This document shows positions 1 to 10,028 of a DNA stretch of 64,000 nucleotides, in pieces. Under the pieces are notes generated by a model. It saw only the letters and a program-made list of their open reading frames with translations, had not been told where the DNA came from and ran no database searches. How positions within the stretch are numbered: position 1 is the stretch's first letter; each line of letters starts with the position of its first letter. The position numbers and the translations under genes were made by a program. The stretch is from Diplocloster hominis (GTDB lineage: Bacteria > Bacillota > Clostridia > Lachnospirales > Lachnospiraceae), in contig NZ_JAWDIY010000001.1 of assembly GCF_032380655.1 (NCBI RefSeq), forward strand, positions 186,001 to 250,000. Reading direction: 5' to 3'.

Positions 1-1915
1 TACGTCTTCCGGATGACTCTAAAGTGATATCTTTCATCTTTTCCTCTAAAATATCGAAAGCCTTTCTAAGATTTACCGCAGTCTTATAGAATTCACCATG
101 TATTACTTCCCGGTCAAAATTAAGGAACCATTCTTTGTAAGGCACAGCAGCAAGATAATCCTTGTTTATATCGGTTATAGATGGTAAATGACACACTGCA
201 TAATCGCAATATTCCACAACATATTCATTCATCCTCAACAGTTCTGCTATCAGCGGTAAATATTCAGCGCCCACGCCATCCAATATGTATATATCCGAAT
301 CTTCCGAATATTCTTCAATGGCTACTTCCTGATGATGAATCGCATAATACATACTATAAAGATTTGTGGAGTTAGCACATCCATCATCATAGTAACGCTG
401 CAGAAACGGATTGTCCTTATCTGCAATTTTACTTTCTCTATACGCCTGCATGTAGAATTTGAACTCGTCTTTTTCTTTTATTTGGTTTTCCGCCTGACTA
501 TATAGATAAAAATATAAAGCCGGATATACATTTTTCACCTCTGCCTTATCTAAAATTCCATTTGAGCAGAGATTGATAACAAATTCTTTTTCTTTCTTAC
601 TTAAACCCGTAAATGCTGGTTTAAAAAATCTCATATAATAGGATAATAAACGGTCTTTGAGATCAGCGATATCCCTTCCGGTCAACTTGCCCAACTCAGC
701 AAGTTGAATTCCATTCTGTTTTACATCTAAGGCAATCTCTATACCAAGCTCTTTTACCACTCCATCATAGATTACTTCTTGTATTTCATTTTCGGGCGGC
801 ATTGTTCCCGCAAACTTATTTATTTCCCTGATTATCGTTAAACGTTCATCCAATTGTGAAACATCATGAATCCAATAACCCTGCTGCCAAATTTTTATTA
901 AAAATTCCTTTTTAGAATATGATTTTAACACTTTCAGGACGAAACCTAAAAATGTGTTTGGTAAGTAGGCCACCACATAACATTTAAGCAGCCACTTTTC
1001 ATATGCACTTTCCGTTGTTAAAAATTTGCCTGCCAGCGCACTTGTGGATCTTGCATCTATGCCAAGAGAATGTGAAACCAGCCCTTGCATGTCCATGCCT
1101 GACGCTTGCCGGGTATACTCGGTGCAAAGTTGTTCCCAATATTCCTCATCTACCGCTTCATATGGGATTTCAACCTCAAAAGAATATGCTTTTTGAAGAT
1201 AGTCCTTAGTATTATATACGACATCTATCTGAAAAGCATTATCCGGAGAAGCCTTGCTGTGCCACTCATATAGGCTTTCAGAGCAACACCAGATCGGAAT
1301 TGTAAAATCAATAATTACCGCATGCCGCCATAAACCTATCCATTCAACGCTTGTAGTGATTTTGTTCTTTTTAATATTAGCAGCATAATCACTGGATACA
1401 AAACATATCTCCCGGTACTTACCGCTTAATTCATAGTCTGAGTTTATAAATGGATCAATTAAATCCTTTCGGGCAAAGCTCTTCTGAAGCACCTTATATA
1501 CGTTATCCTTCATAGAAAAACAGATTAAGTAAATTCTTCTCTGAGCGCTGATGGGATCCGTAATATTGCTGTTCTCAATATCGAACAAAGACAGAACGGT
1601 AGACTCTATCTCCATTTTGGAGAAAAATCGGATCAATTCAGAGAACCCCACAACAAATGTATCTTTGGTTTGTGACGTATCATTCCTGATGATTTGAATA
1701 AACCTGCTTTTGGTCATCCAGCCATCGTCCTTTTTCATTATATAATCACTTAACTCCAGAAGTTCCCCATTTGAACTCTTTACGAGATCCTCGATTTCGT
1801 TCTGCGTATTATTGTTCAGCTCCATGAACAAAAAACGAACCGGATACCTCCTATAAGAGTACGTGTTTTTCTCTTTGTCTTCAATTAATTTTCTCTTTAG
1901 TGCTCCAACATCCAT
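1..1915 (-). CDS. pglZ: PglZ-family BREX phosphatase-like protein (partial, runs off left edge)
   Basis: An open frame of 638 codons runs from an ATG at 1915 to the window edge without a stop, so the C-terminus is missing. Near residues 545-590 it carries an alkaline-phosphatase-superfamily signature typical of PglZ: a metal-ligand strand reading DIYILDGVGAEYLPLI, followed about 25 residues later by HLPSITDINK. The N-terminal 500 residues are helical and show no motif I recognise. PglZ proteins are core components of all BREX phage-exclusion systems; their biochemical role is not settled. The start is set by GAGGAA seven bases upstream, inside the end of brxC, with a 6-bp gap that implies translational coupling. 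The assignment rests on this motif plus the BrxC-like and PAPS-reductase neighbours. Confidence 0.82.
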   Translation of the reverse strand, partial: MDVGALKRKLIEDKEKNTYSYRRYPVRFLFMELNNNTQNEIEDLVKSSNGELLELSDYIMKKDDGWMTKSRFIQIIRNDTSQTKDTFVVGFSELIRFFSKMEIESTVLSLFDIENSNITDPISAQRRIYLICFSMKDNVYKVLQKSFARKDLIDPFINSDYELSGKYREICFVSSDYAANIKKNKITTSVEWIGLWRHAVIIDFTIPIWCCSESLYEWHSKASPDNAFQIDVVYNTKDYLQKAYSFEVEIPYEAVDEEYWEQLCTEYTRQASGMDMQGLVSHSLGIDARSTSALAGKFLTTESAYEKWLLKCYVVAYLPNTFLGFVLKVLKSYSKKEFLIKIWQQGYWIHDVSQLDERLTIIREINKFAGTMPPENEIQEVIYDGVVKELGIEIALDVKQNGIQLAELGKLTGRDIADLKDRLLSYYMRFFKPAFTGLSKKEKEFVINLCSNGILDKAEVKNVYPALYFYLYSQAENQIKEKDEFKFYMQAYRESKIADKDNPFLQRYYDDGCANSTNLYSMYYAIHHQEVAIEEYSEDSDIYILDGVGAEYLPLIAELLRMNEYVVEYCDYAVCHLPSITDINKDYLAAVPYKEWFLNFDREVIHGEFYKTAVNLRKAFDILEEKMKDITLESSGRR

Positions 1916-1921
1916 TTATTA

Positions 1922-4900
1922 TTATTCCTCACTCAGTAATTTCATTACCGCAGAACATACAACTGGATACTCTTTACACAATTTCACAAGAATTTGTTTT
2001 GCCTCTCCATCTCCAAACTCTTTCTCATTAATCATTGCTGTTGCCGCTTCTATAGTCGCATGCGTTTTTCCAATAGCAATCGGTGTAATCTCAATCGGCT
2101 CAAAACCAGGACCAGCAAATGTTTCATTATCATAGTCTTCGTTTTGACCACCATCTACCGGATTATCGTTATCAGTATCTGCATCATCATAACTATCTTC
2201 GAAACCTTCTTCCGGCGGAGTTGGATTCACAACCGGTGCTGATTGCTTGCTTTGCAGTACGCACCACTGCAAAATCTGTTTTTCTACATCTTCTTCCCGC
2301 CAAAATACAATTGCATCTGAAAGATTCTGATTTAGATAGGCAAACAGATTAGAATAATCATCTAACTTAATCTTTACTTTTGCCAAACACCTGTCAACAA
2401 ATGCATAGATACAAGTTGAATCCTTTATCCTTTCAAGCGTTAGTGCAATCGATGTCTTCTGTTTTTTTAGAGATTCTAATAAATCAGATACATCCTCCTG
2501 AGTGATACTATCCCCCGTAGCATTAGCCAATGAGAATAAGGCATCAATAACGGAATTAAACTCTGCCCCTTTATCAACAATATACTTTAATGCCCATAAT
2601 GGTGATTTATATTTAAACTCAAAGCTAGCTCGCATCGCCCATTTTGTTTCGGAGATTCCATCCCCTTTAACACCAAATATCGACTGAATCAGATCAATAA
2701 GATCTTTTTCTTCCGCAGTAGAAAATCTTACTCTAAGCTTAGCATCCTGCTTCCCACCAATCCAAAAATCAAATGCTGCATTAATAATGTCCCGCATGAT
2801 AGTTGCTGATACAAGGCTTCCCTGGTCCGATAAATACATTTTCTCTATAAAACGCCTAAAAGCCAAAGCAACAGCTGCCATACAAATATAATTGTTGTAA
2901 TATCCATAAGGCGGCTCCGTTAAAAACTTAAAGTCTACACCTATATTAACCACAGTTTTGTTGCGCAATTCTGCTATCTTATCATCAATAGCTTTGACTA
3001 GGACCGTCATCGGATTGGTAGCATCATAGTGACCTATATAGTTCAAATTTTCATCGAATATCCAATTACCTGACTTGTCTTTTAATAAATGCGATACTGC
3101 GGATTCAGCTCCGCTAAAGCTCTCTATTTCCTTCCTATTAACAGCATAACAAACTTTCTCAACTGTTTTCTTGGCATATATTTGTTTCCAACCAGTACTT
3201 GCACTTGCTACCTGTGGTATCCTCTCTGCTCCATTCGTGAATATTCTAGCCACATCCGAAATCAATCCGGCATTGCATGCAGACTTGAATGTTGTCGTAT
3301 TAACACGTTCTCCTCTAAATATAATAGTTGTTGATCCATCGATGATTTCCGTTCTCCATTTTTCCATCCAGTGGCTTGCTTTCTTCTCATATGGAGAAGG
3401 ATCCTCCAATTTCGTTTCTCTGGCAACATTCTCACGGGCTTTCGCATCAATAACTCCCTCAAATCGCTGCTGGCCCAAAAAAACATCCGAAATCACAAAA
3501 ACAATGTTCTTCATTGTATCTTTTTGCGAAAGTTTTTGAATTATGTTTTTCTGAGTCTCCAATGCACTTTCCGCCCGATTGGACTTATTGTCGTAAGTGG
3601 GTGTTTCACCTCTGAACACAAAGATTGCAACTTTGGCAGCATAGCTCTTTTTGAAGTTCTTCAATAGCTTGGCCTCCATAGAGACAGCCTGTGAATTCCC
3701 CCAAATCAATGAGAACTCTATAGCACGATTGAATCCGTCAGTATTTGATATGATTTTGGTAATATCATTCTTATAGCCAACGTATTCATCAAGAAGCACA
3801 CTGACATCTTCATACTTATTATACAGCTTATTTTTTTCGGCCTGTATCTTTTCTAATGACAATGCAGATGAGGATACCTCATAAACATCATCAGGCCCTT
3901 TTAATATGATCTGTTTTTCGTCAATTGCTGTAAGAGCTTTGTTAATCTCTTCATTTGTCCATGCTCCGCTTAACACATACAAGATGTTACGCTTACTCGG
4001 ATGAACCAGACTTTTTTCCTGTTCCCCATCATCCAATTGTGTTACACGGTTCAAAAGATTGAGCAAAAGGATAACCTTGAATACCGACAATTCCGGAACA
4101 TCAGTATCTTTCAATTTTGTTGAATACATTGAGAATTTATTCATTATCGCATCAAAATTATTCGTACGATCTTCTGAAAATGCCTCAGAAAAAAAATCCC
4201 ATACTTTATCTGCAGTAAGATATTCCACGGAATCAATGTCGTTCTTTATAAAATCCTTGAAACCTCTATTATCATCATTCAAAAATTCAAATATACTTCT
4301 TTCAACGGAACCAATCGCTCTCGATACAAATGTCGCAAGATATGCCGTATATGGATGGAACGGATACAGTCTCTTAATAATTGCCTGTGTTTGAGCAGGT
4401 TTATCCATTGGAGCAACGATTTCCTTCAACGCTTCTGCCACCTCCGACTGAAGCTGCATCCTCTCTTCGACCAGCGCATCATATTTTGTTGTATCCTTTA
4501 TCTTTATAGCATTTGACAAAATATGGTAAGTTGTAATATCCTGCATGTCATATTTCAGTCCAAGGAAACGTGCTTTAGCCATAGTTTTTTCGTCTTCCTT
4601 GAGGTCTTTATAACTATCAATTGCCTCCATATTTTTATGGGTAACGAGAAAAACATAGACACCAATATATTTATTCTTATCGTCTTTTCTAGGGGCCTTA
4701 CTTAGTTCCGCGATATCCTGTATACAATTAAGGATACTTCTTCTTTCCGTTATCTCAAGCAATGATGTAAACTCATCCCAAAATATTACAAGATATTGCG
4801 CCACATTCTGCTTACGCAGCTCATCCATTACTTCTGTAAGCCACTGCTTAATATCGGGTGTGGCCTTGATCATATTTGATTTCTTTAAGGCCATATTGAT

Positions 4901-5503
4901 TTCTTTTAATACTTCAACGTCTCCGTTTTTCAGAAGTTCTTTTAATTCTTCCACCGTAGATGCATATCTGTATAGCTCATTTGTAAGCATAATCTGCCAA
5001 AAAGAATCAAACTTTTTATCATTTAGCATCTCAATTACAGCCTGAAAATCAGACTTTACCGTCATTGAAACACCTGCATCTTCCAACTGCTGCACAACAG
5101 CACGTTGAACGGTATATTTAAGTTCTTCCGTATCTACAATAGAATATGTGCCTTTAAGAACAACCGGAAATACACGTTCCTTTTTGCGAAAATTTAAAAG
5201 CATAGCTTTCAGTTGAGGATTCGACAATTTTTCTGCATAATCTTTTATATCATCCAAATCATCGCACAAAAGATGCTTGATTACAGATGTAGAATGGCTT
5301 TTTCCAGTTCCATAAGTACCTTGTACCCAAATAGATTTATGCTGATCACTTGTCGGGGAAGTGAACGCATTTACGATCTCTTTGAGATTGGATTCAAATT
5401 TTTCATTTGTAATGAATTGTTTCCAATAATTCTCCCTTTCTTCTGTCATGTTGAAAGTGGAATCAAAAAACGGTTCAATTCCTATAATATCTGAATATTG
5501 CAT
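1922..5503 (-). CDS. brxC: BrxC-like P-loop ATPase of a BREX system
   Basis: A 1193-aa protein with an early Walker A motif (GTYGTGKS, residues 62-69) and a Walker B-like strand ending WDEF near residue 240. This layout and length match BrxC/PglY ATPases, the large AAA-type component of BREX systems. The C-terminus (about residues 1095-1150) is a strongly acidic linker rich in D, E and N before a last small helical segment. AGGAGG lies just upstream of the ATG, overlapping the stop of the 63-aa gene before it, and pglZ follows after 6 bp, so the gene sits in the middle of one operon. BrxC is thought to act with PglZ in a multi-protein complex. Dnd/Ssp-type ATPases also pair with PAPS reductases, but the adjacent PglZ favours BREX. 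Confidence 0.82.
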   Translation of the reverse strand: MQYSDIIGIEPFFDSTFNMTEERENYWKQFITNEKFESNLKEIVNAFTSPTSDQHKSIWVQGTYGTGKSHSTSVIKHLLCDDLDDIKDYAEKLSNPQLKAMLLNFRKKERVFPVVLKGTYSIVDTEELKYTVQRAVVQQLEDAGVSMTVKSDFQAVIEMLNDKKFDSFWQIMLTNELYRYASTVEELKELLKNGDVEVLKEINMALKKSNMIKATPDIKQWLTEVMDELRKQNVAQYLVIFWDEFTSLLEITERRSILNCIQDIAELSKAPRKDDKNKYIGVYVFLVTHKNMEAIDSYKDLKEDEKTMAKARFLGLKYDMQDITTYHILSNAIKIKDTTKYDALVEERMQLQSEVAEALKEIVAPMDKPAQTQAIIKRLYPFHPYTAYLATFVSRAIGSVERSIFEFLNDDNRGFKDFIKNDIDSVEYLTADKVWDFFSEAFSEDRTNNFDAIMNKFSMYSTKLKDTDVPELSVFKVILLLNLLNRVTQLDDGEQEKSLVHPSKRNILYVLSGAWTNEEINKALTAIDEKQIILKGPDDVYEVSSSALSLEKIQAEKNKLYNKYEDVSVLLDEYVGYKNDITKIISNTDGFNRAIEFSLIWGNSQAVSMEAKLLKNFKKSYAAKVAIFVFRGETPTYDNKSNRAESALETQKNIIQKLSQKDTMKNIVFVISDVFLGQQRFEGVIDAKARENVARETKLEDPSPYEKKASHWMEKWRTEIIDGSTTIIFRGERVNTTTFKSACNAGLISDVARIFTNGAERIPQVASASTGWKQIYAKKTVEKVCYAVNRKEIESFSGAESAVSHLLKDKSGNWIFDENLNYIGHYDATNPMTVLVKAIDDKIAELRNKTVVNIGVDFKFLTEPPYGYYNNYICMAAVALAFRRFIEKMYLSDQGSLVSATIMRDIINAAFDFWIGGKQDAKLRVRFSTAEEKDLIDLIQSIFGVKGDGISETKWAMRASFEFKYKSPLWALKYIVDKGAEFNSVIDALFSLANATGDSITQEDVSDLLESLKKQKTSIALTLERIKDSTCIYAFVDRCLAKVKIKLDDYSNLFAYLNQNLSDAIVFWREEDVEKQILQWCVLQSKQSAPVVNPTPPEEGFEDSYDDADTDNDNPVDGGQNEDYDNETFAGPGFEPIEITPIAIGKTHATIEAATAMINEKEFGDGEAKQILVKLCKEYPVVCSAVMKLLSEE

Positions 5504-5512
5504 CTTTTCCTC

Positions 5513-5704
5513 CTACAAAAATAGTGTACAGCCCTCTTCTTTAAACTGTTCTACCTTTTTAGTAAGTGTTTCCTCGTCTGTATCTAACACTTCCGCCAAA
5601 TGTTCTCTGCAGAAAAACTGTTTTATCTTCTTGCCTAATAATTTTTTGCACAAAGCCTTATCATCCTTTGACAAGGTTGTCTTACAGTAATAACATTCTT
5701 CCAT
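5513..5704 (-). CDS. 63-aa cysteine-rich zinc-ribbon-like protein of the BREX operon
   Basis: A small protein with CYYC at residues 4-7, a further Cys near residue 19 and an FFCREHL motif near residues 31-37: a plausible four-ligand zinc site of Cys and His. The C-terminal half is a predicted helix ending in an EQFKEEGCTLF motif. It fits tightly between the DUF4007-containing PAPS reductase (6 bp after its stop) and brxC (9 bp before its start), so it is co-translated with the defence genes. I recall similar short zinc-binding proteins from Clostridia but no assigned function. It could be a structural subunit or a metal/nucleic-acid-binding adaptor for the sulfur-transfer proteins; that is inference. 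Confidence 0.75.
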   Translation of the reverse strand: MEECYYCKTTLSKDDKALCKKLLGKKIKQFFCREHLAEVLDTDEETLTKKVEQFKEEGCTLFL

Positions 5705-5710
5705 CTTTCG

Positions 5711-8110
5711 TCACACTCTCTTAATTACGGCAGCCAGCGCATCATCCGGCGACATATCCTTGTTTAGATGCACATTCTCTAATCCGCCGGTCAAATCGGC
5801 GGTGAGTACTCCCATCTGGGTTAATGCTTTTAACGCCGGAATAAGATTCATCGTTGTCATTCCAAATACAGTATAAGGATTTAATACTTCTGGAATAAGA
5901 AGGTCACTTACTATAATATCATAATAATTTGTTTCTTTAGCTCCTTTGTACAACAAATATGCCAGCGCTGGTATAGAAACATAACCGGGAGATATTCTTC
6001 TGATGCCCTTCGTCGAATTTCCTGCCATTTGTAATTCTGCCACATATATATTCTGCGCTTCTGTCTGCATATTTGTACAATATCCAAGCGGCGAATATCT
6101 CAGCATCGTAATCAATGCATTTGTAGGATTCTTTATTGTATTATCATTTAGTGTCGGAAAGTCCTCCTTCATAATTGCAACAATATCATCCCTGGTATAC
6201 GGAATCTCCTGCTTTATAGATTTAACAAAACTATTTACGATTGCCGAGTTATAAGCCAAACCAACCCAGATAATCTGCCATGCAGCAAGCTTATTACGGT
6301 TATATAATCCTTTAACCATATCAAATTTATCTGAGATTTTATTTTCCTTCTCATCAATCAGTTCTGCTTCTCTTAACCAGTTCTTGGCGGCTGGTATCAT
6401 CTTGGATCCCAGATTCGGATAAGTTCCAAACCAGTCATTCCCCTTGTCAAAGAATACATCTACCCATTCGTCACGTAATCCAAAAGTGGAATATCTGTCA
6501 ATACCGCTTGTCCTCAAATTTGCAGACTTCACAAGCATACCACCTTCATTAATCTGTTTTCTGTGTGCAATAATACAACCTCGTGAGCTTACTTCCAGGC
6601 ACTTATGGCAATGTACACACATATTTTTATTGATTTCAACTTTGTTCCTTACCGTGAGTGCACCCGTAGGACACTCAGCTTCGCAGACTCCGCAAACCTC
6701 ACAGCCAGCAGTCTTTGTAAGAACTCTTGAAAGCATACCATGTAAAGCTGGCTTATTCACCGTTCCCTCAACTATAAATCTGACTGTATTTTCCTTTTCT
6801 TCAACGCTAAATCGGTAGAGCTCCCCGTTATAATTCATTTCTCCTTTTACGATGCCATTTTCTTCACGGGAAACATACTGGCATAAAGCAAAGAGCCATA
6901 TTCTCCAATCTGATTTAGGCTGAGTTACTACACATTCGAAATTCGGTTCCTTGCTGATAAGGTCAACTCTGGAGCCATCTGGAATCAGTCCTCTTCCTCC
7001 GGCATTTTTCTTCCAATTGTTTGAGCTGATATAGTTATTGATCTTTTCATTCGAATTCAAGCCAAGATTCCTGGCCATTTCTTCTATAACCTCCACATAT
7101 TTCTTGGATATATCCGGATATATTCTTCGAATTAAGTATTCTGACCAATCCGAGGCGAACGGACAAACGCCGCATCCTACTCTATTTAATCCCATTCTAT
7201 AGGCCGGATTCAGTTCTATATCCCTTGCAAAAAGGTATAGGAAAATTTCCGCATTGTTCCATCTAAAGATAGCTCTACAATTTATCAAATTAGGATGTTT
7301 TACATTAACGCCTATACGCTCATATGCTTCTCTTCTTGTGCTTTCATCTGCTCTAACCCCCTCAAATACTGCTACCTTAGGCTGAATATCTGTATTATGT
7401 ATTTCCTTCATAGTTCTTCTGAAAACAGTTGTTTTCATAACAGCGCAGCACCATCTATTCATCCGGCTCGGCGGTCCATACTGTTTCCATAAATCAATAG
7501 CCTTACGATCACTCTCCGCGTGATAAAGCTTGAAGTGTGGAAATCTATATTTATAATCCTCTTCCGTATATGCAACAATGTCGTATGTACACGGAAGCTC
7601 CATATCCGTATCCTGGAATACTGCCTTAAATGACTCTACTGGTAGAACTCTTGTTACCAAATCCAAGATAACCTGCGAATCCTTACCTCCAGAAAAAGCA
7701 ACAACAAAGTCATCTACTTTTCCTTTGAAAGCATCATAGCACCCTAAAATAAAATCCATCGCTTCATTCTCAATGGTTTCTATTGCTTCCCGGTTGATTT
7801 TAAGCAGCTTATCAATATCAACTTCCTCCAGGTTTGTAAAAGTAAACCCATCATTGTATACAACCGTAGGTTTCGTATAGATACCTGCTCCTCGTCTTTC
7901 AAAAAATGGCTGACCCTTATAATAATATCGCGCATCTATATTCCAACAAATAGGTTTGTCTGTTTTTGGAAGACAGTATTTTTTATTCACCTCGAGAATC
8001 TGTAATTCCTGTAAATAAACCGGGCGAGGTGCCGGTATTGCTTCTTCATCAGGTATATTATCGCTCAAGATAATTCCGTTATTCTGAGCATCCCACTTAA
8101 CTTTAAACAT
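5711..8110 (-). CDS. brxP: PAPS reductase-like / 4Fe-4S ferredoxin / DUF4007-like fusion (BrxP type)
   Basis: A 799-aa three-part protein. The N-terminal half holds a PAPS-reductase/adenine-nucleotide alpha-hydrolase domain with the PP-loop SGGKDS at residues 140-145, a WCC motif near residue 230 and a CGVCPF motif near residue 315, as in DndC and BrxP. Around residues 470-515 there is a ferredoxin-like segment with two cysteine clusters (CEVCGVCEAEC and CVHCHKC). From about residue 530 to the end the sequence resembles DUF4007, a domain found next to phosphorothioation genes. DndC-like enzymes activate DNA with ATP for sulfur insertion; here the substrate is unproven. GGAG lies 7 bp before the ATG, and 121 bp separates it from the second PAPS reductase upstream. 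The fusion of all three modules is notable. Confidence 0.8.
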   Translation of the reverse strand: MFKVKWDAQNNGIILSDNIPDEEAIPAPRPVYLQELQILEVNKKYCLPKTDKPICWNIDARYYYKGQPFFERRGAGIYTKPTVVYNDGFTFTNLEEVDIDKLLKINREAIETIENEAMDFILGCYDAFKGKVDDFVVAFSGGKDSQVILDLVTRVLPVESFKAVFQDTDMELPCTYDIVAYTEEDYKYRFPHFKLYHAESDRKAIDLWKQYGPPSRMNRWCCAVMKTTVFRRTMKEIHNTDIQPKVAVFEGVRADESTRREAYERIGVNVKHPNLINCRAIFRWNNAEIFLYLFARDIELNPAYRMGLNRVGCGVCPFASDWSEYLIRRIYPDISKKYVEVIEEMARNLGLNSNEKINNYISSNNWKKNAGGRGLIPDGSRVDLISKEPNFECVVTQPKSDWRIWLFALCQYVSREENGIVKGEMNYNGELYRFSVEEKENTVRFIVEGTVNKPALHGMLSRVLTKTAGCEVCGVCEAECPTGALTVRNKVEINKNMCVHCHKCLEVSSRGCIIAHRKQINEGGMLVKSANLRTSGIDRYSTFGLRDEWVDVFFDKGNDWFGTYPNLGSKMIPAAKNWLREAELIDEKENKISDKFDMVKGLYNRNKLAAWQIIWVGLAYNSAIVNSFVKSIKQEIPYTRDDIVAIMKEDFPTLNDNTIKNPTNALITMLRYSPLGYCTNMQTEAQNIYVAELQMAGNSTKGIRRISPGYVSIPALAYLLYKGAKETNYYDIIVSDLLIPEVLNPYTVFGMTTMNLIPALKALTQMGVLTADLTGGLENVHLNKDMSPDDALAAVIKRV

Positions 8111-8231
8111 AAAGTACTCCGTTTCTAGTAATATTTTGTAAGCTTCTCCTCATTATTGCTAGGCAATTTGCGCTAAACACGTCGTTTCTCAATTAAAAGA
8201 CGCATTCCCTTTCAGTGTTACCTTTTTCAAT

Positions 8232-9980
8232 TTATCTTTCATTTTCAGAATATCCCTTTCCTCTGGGCAATAGTACCTTTCTCATATAGCAGCCGCCTGT
8301 GTAATGATTAATGCACTTAAAGCAATGAACACATTTATCCGCATCAACTTCATAGCGGTAATCCGTATCTGATTCACCACATTTGACAAGCCGAATCGCT
8401 CCATATCTGCATACATTTTCACAGGCATGACATCCGGCGCAAAGCTGAAATTTGGTAATCTGGCATTTAAACTTCAACTCTATTTCAACGGTTTTCGTCC
8501 TAGCCGCAATCGGGGTACTAAGAATAGAAATTCGCAGTTCATTTGTCTCCAGCCTGCCCTGCAGCTTCATAAGCGGCTGTTTCGTTTTTGCGTCTAAAAC
8601 GTACACTTCGCCTAAACGGGACTTTCCCATATCAAAATTCAATTCCCCAAATGGTTTGAAGAATTCATACAGCTCTTTTGTGATCGGTTTATTTAAAATA
8701 TAATGAAAGCTTTTCGCATCGGTGGCGCATGGTTTGAAATCTATTGCAACATTTTTACTCAATTCAATGCCCGCGCCGCCTTGCCGCGCTTTCCAGCCGC
8801 CACTATTCACATAATCTTCCGGGTCCTCTTTTCCCATTTTCGTGGCAAAGTCCAAAAGTATTTCATGGAACCGCTTCGATTGATCGGGCAAATATATGCC
8901 GGCAAGAAACTGCGACCATTGACTGTTATTCGGACAACACCAGCATCCTACCCTGGTGTAGCCCAAGCGGTATGCGTCGTTAAAATCAATTTTTGTCGTT
9001 AATATGTACAGCCAAATATCATAATCGAACCAGTCAATAATTGGTGACGCAACCAGCTGTTTACTGATTTTCTTCCCAATAGAGGATCTCTCATAATTGT
9101 TTCTGCTTGACGATTCACTTCTGCGAATACCATAGAACGTTAGTATCGTATTGAGATCCCCAAACGTTTTCTTGATTTTGTCTCCAATAAAACCCGTTTT
9201 AAATATAGTGCAGCACCAGCGCAATGTACGGCTCGGCGGTCCAAACGTCTCGCATAAATGAAAAAAATCCTGTTCTTTGTTCTCTGCACGAAGAACTGGT
9301 GTTTTTCTATTCGCCTCCCGAAATCGCTGCACATATTCATATGTCTGAGGGAATTCTAGTGTCGTATTCCCAAATATATGTATGATAGACGGCGTCCCTA
9401 ATGCCTTTCGCACCAAGTCGCTTACCACCGTTGAATCCTTTCCCCCTGAAAAAGAAATAAAGGCTGCATTCGTATTCCCTTTAACAAAGCGCCTGGAATA
9501 CTCCTGGATAAACTGCTTTGCCTCAGACGATATAAAATTATAATGATCTGCGTTCGCAAGAATCCAGCGTCCGATGATTATGTCAAAATAATCATAACTA
9601 TTTTGATCTCTATAGTGTTCCAGCTGTTCTCTAATATCATTCGGGTTTAATTCTTTCACCTTAGAAACAGAAAATGAAAGCTTCTTCCCATTTACGTAAT
9701 ATCTATTACCCACACCATTCCAGACAGAATCTTTTAAGAAAGCCAGCGGTTTATCAATTAGAATTTCTAATAATAATCTTTCTTCCGGAAAGACAGGTCT
9801 AACATCCGAAGTCAAATATTTGCCAAGGGAATGACATATAGGACATTCTTCGTCGTAGGTCGGAATTTGGCAATATTCACACCAGTAAATTTTGCTTTTA
9901 ACTTCAGTTCGCTCTCCACAGACGGGACATTCACTCTTACCGGCATCAATGTTACACTTTTTACAGAAGTATTTAATCAT
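8232..9980 (-). CDS. PAPS reductase-like protein with N-terminal zinc ribbons and C-terminal 4Fe-4S segment
   Basis: A 582-aa protein, first gene of the BREX-like operon. Residues 6-50 form two zinc ribbons (CxxC and CPxC pairs: CKKC, CPVC, CEYC, CPIC). A PAPS-reductase domain follows, with the PP-loop SGGKDST at 178-184, RWCC near residue 254 and GCWCCP near 345. The C-terminal 70 residues carry ferredoxin-type cysteines (CAGCHACENVC and CVHCFKC). It is a clear paralogue of the 799-aa protein downstream but lacks the DUF4007-like part and has the zinc ribbons instead. AGGTGGG lies 4 bp before the ATG. Type 4 BREX is defined by a PAPS-reductase gene (brxP) in place of the methyltransferase; two divergent copies suggest a division of labour, for example heteromer formation (inference). 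Confidence 0.8.
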   Translation of the reverse strand: MIKYFCKKCNIDAGKSECPVCGERTEVKSKIYWCEYCQIPTYDEECPICHSLGKYLTSDVRPVFPEERLLLEILIDKPLAFLKDSVWNGVGNRYYVNGKKLSFSVSKVKELNPNDIREQLEHYRDQNSYDYFDIIIGRWILANADHYNFISSEAKQFIQEYSRRFVKGNTNAAFISFSGGKDSTVVSDLVRKALGTPSIIHIFGNTTLEFPQTYEYVQRFREANRKTPVLRAENKEQDFFHLCETFGPPSRTLRWCCTIFKTGFIGDKIKKTFGDLNTILTFYGIRRSESSSRNNYERSSIGKKISKQLVASPIIDWFDYDIWLYILTTKIDFNDAYRLGYTRVGCWCCPNNSQWSQFLAGIYLPDQSKRFHEILLDFATKMGKEDPEDYVNSGGWKARQGGAGIELSKNVAIDFKPCATDAKSFHYILNKPITKELYEFFKPFGELNFDMGKSRLGEVYVLDAKTKQPLMKLQGRLETNELRISILSTPIAARTKTVEIELKFKCQITKFQLCAGCHACENVCRYGAIRLVKCGESDTDYRYEVDADKCVHCFKCINHYTGGCYMRKVLLPRGKGYSENER

Positions 9981-10028
9981 TGTCCCACCTTAATTCGTTT
10001 TTAATTTAACACGTAACTAATTATACTG

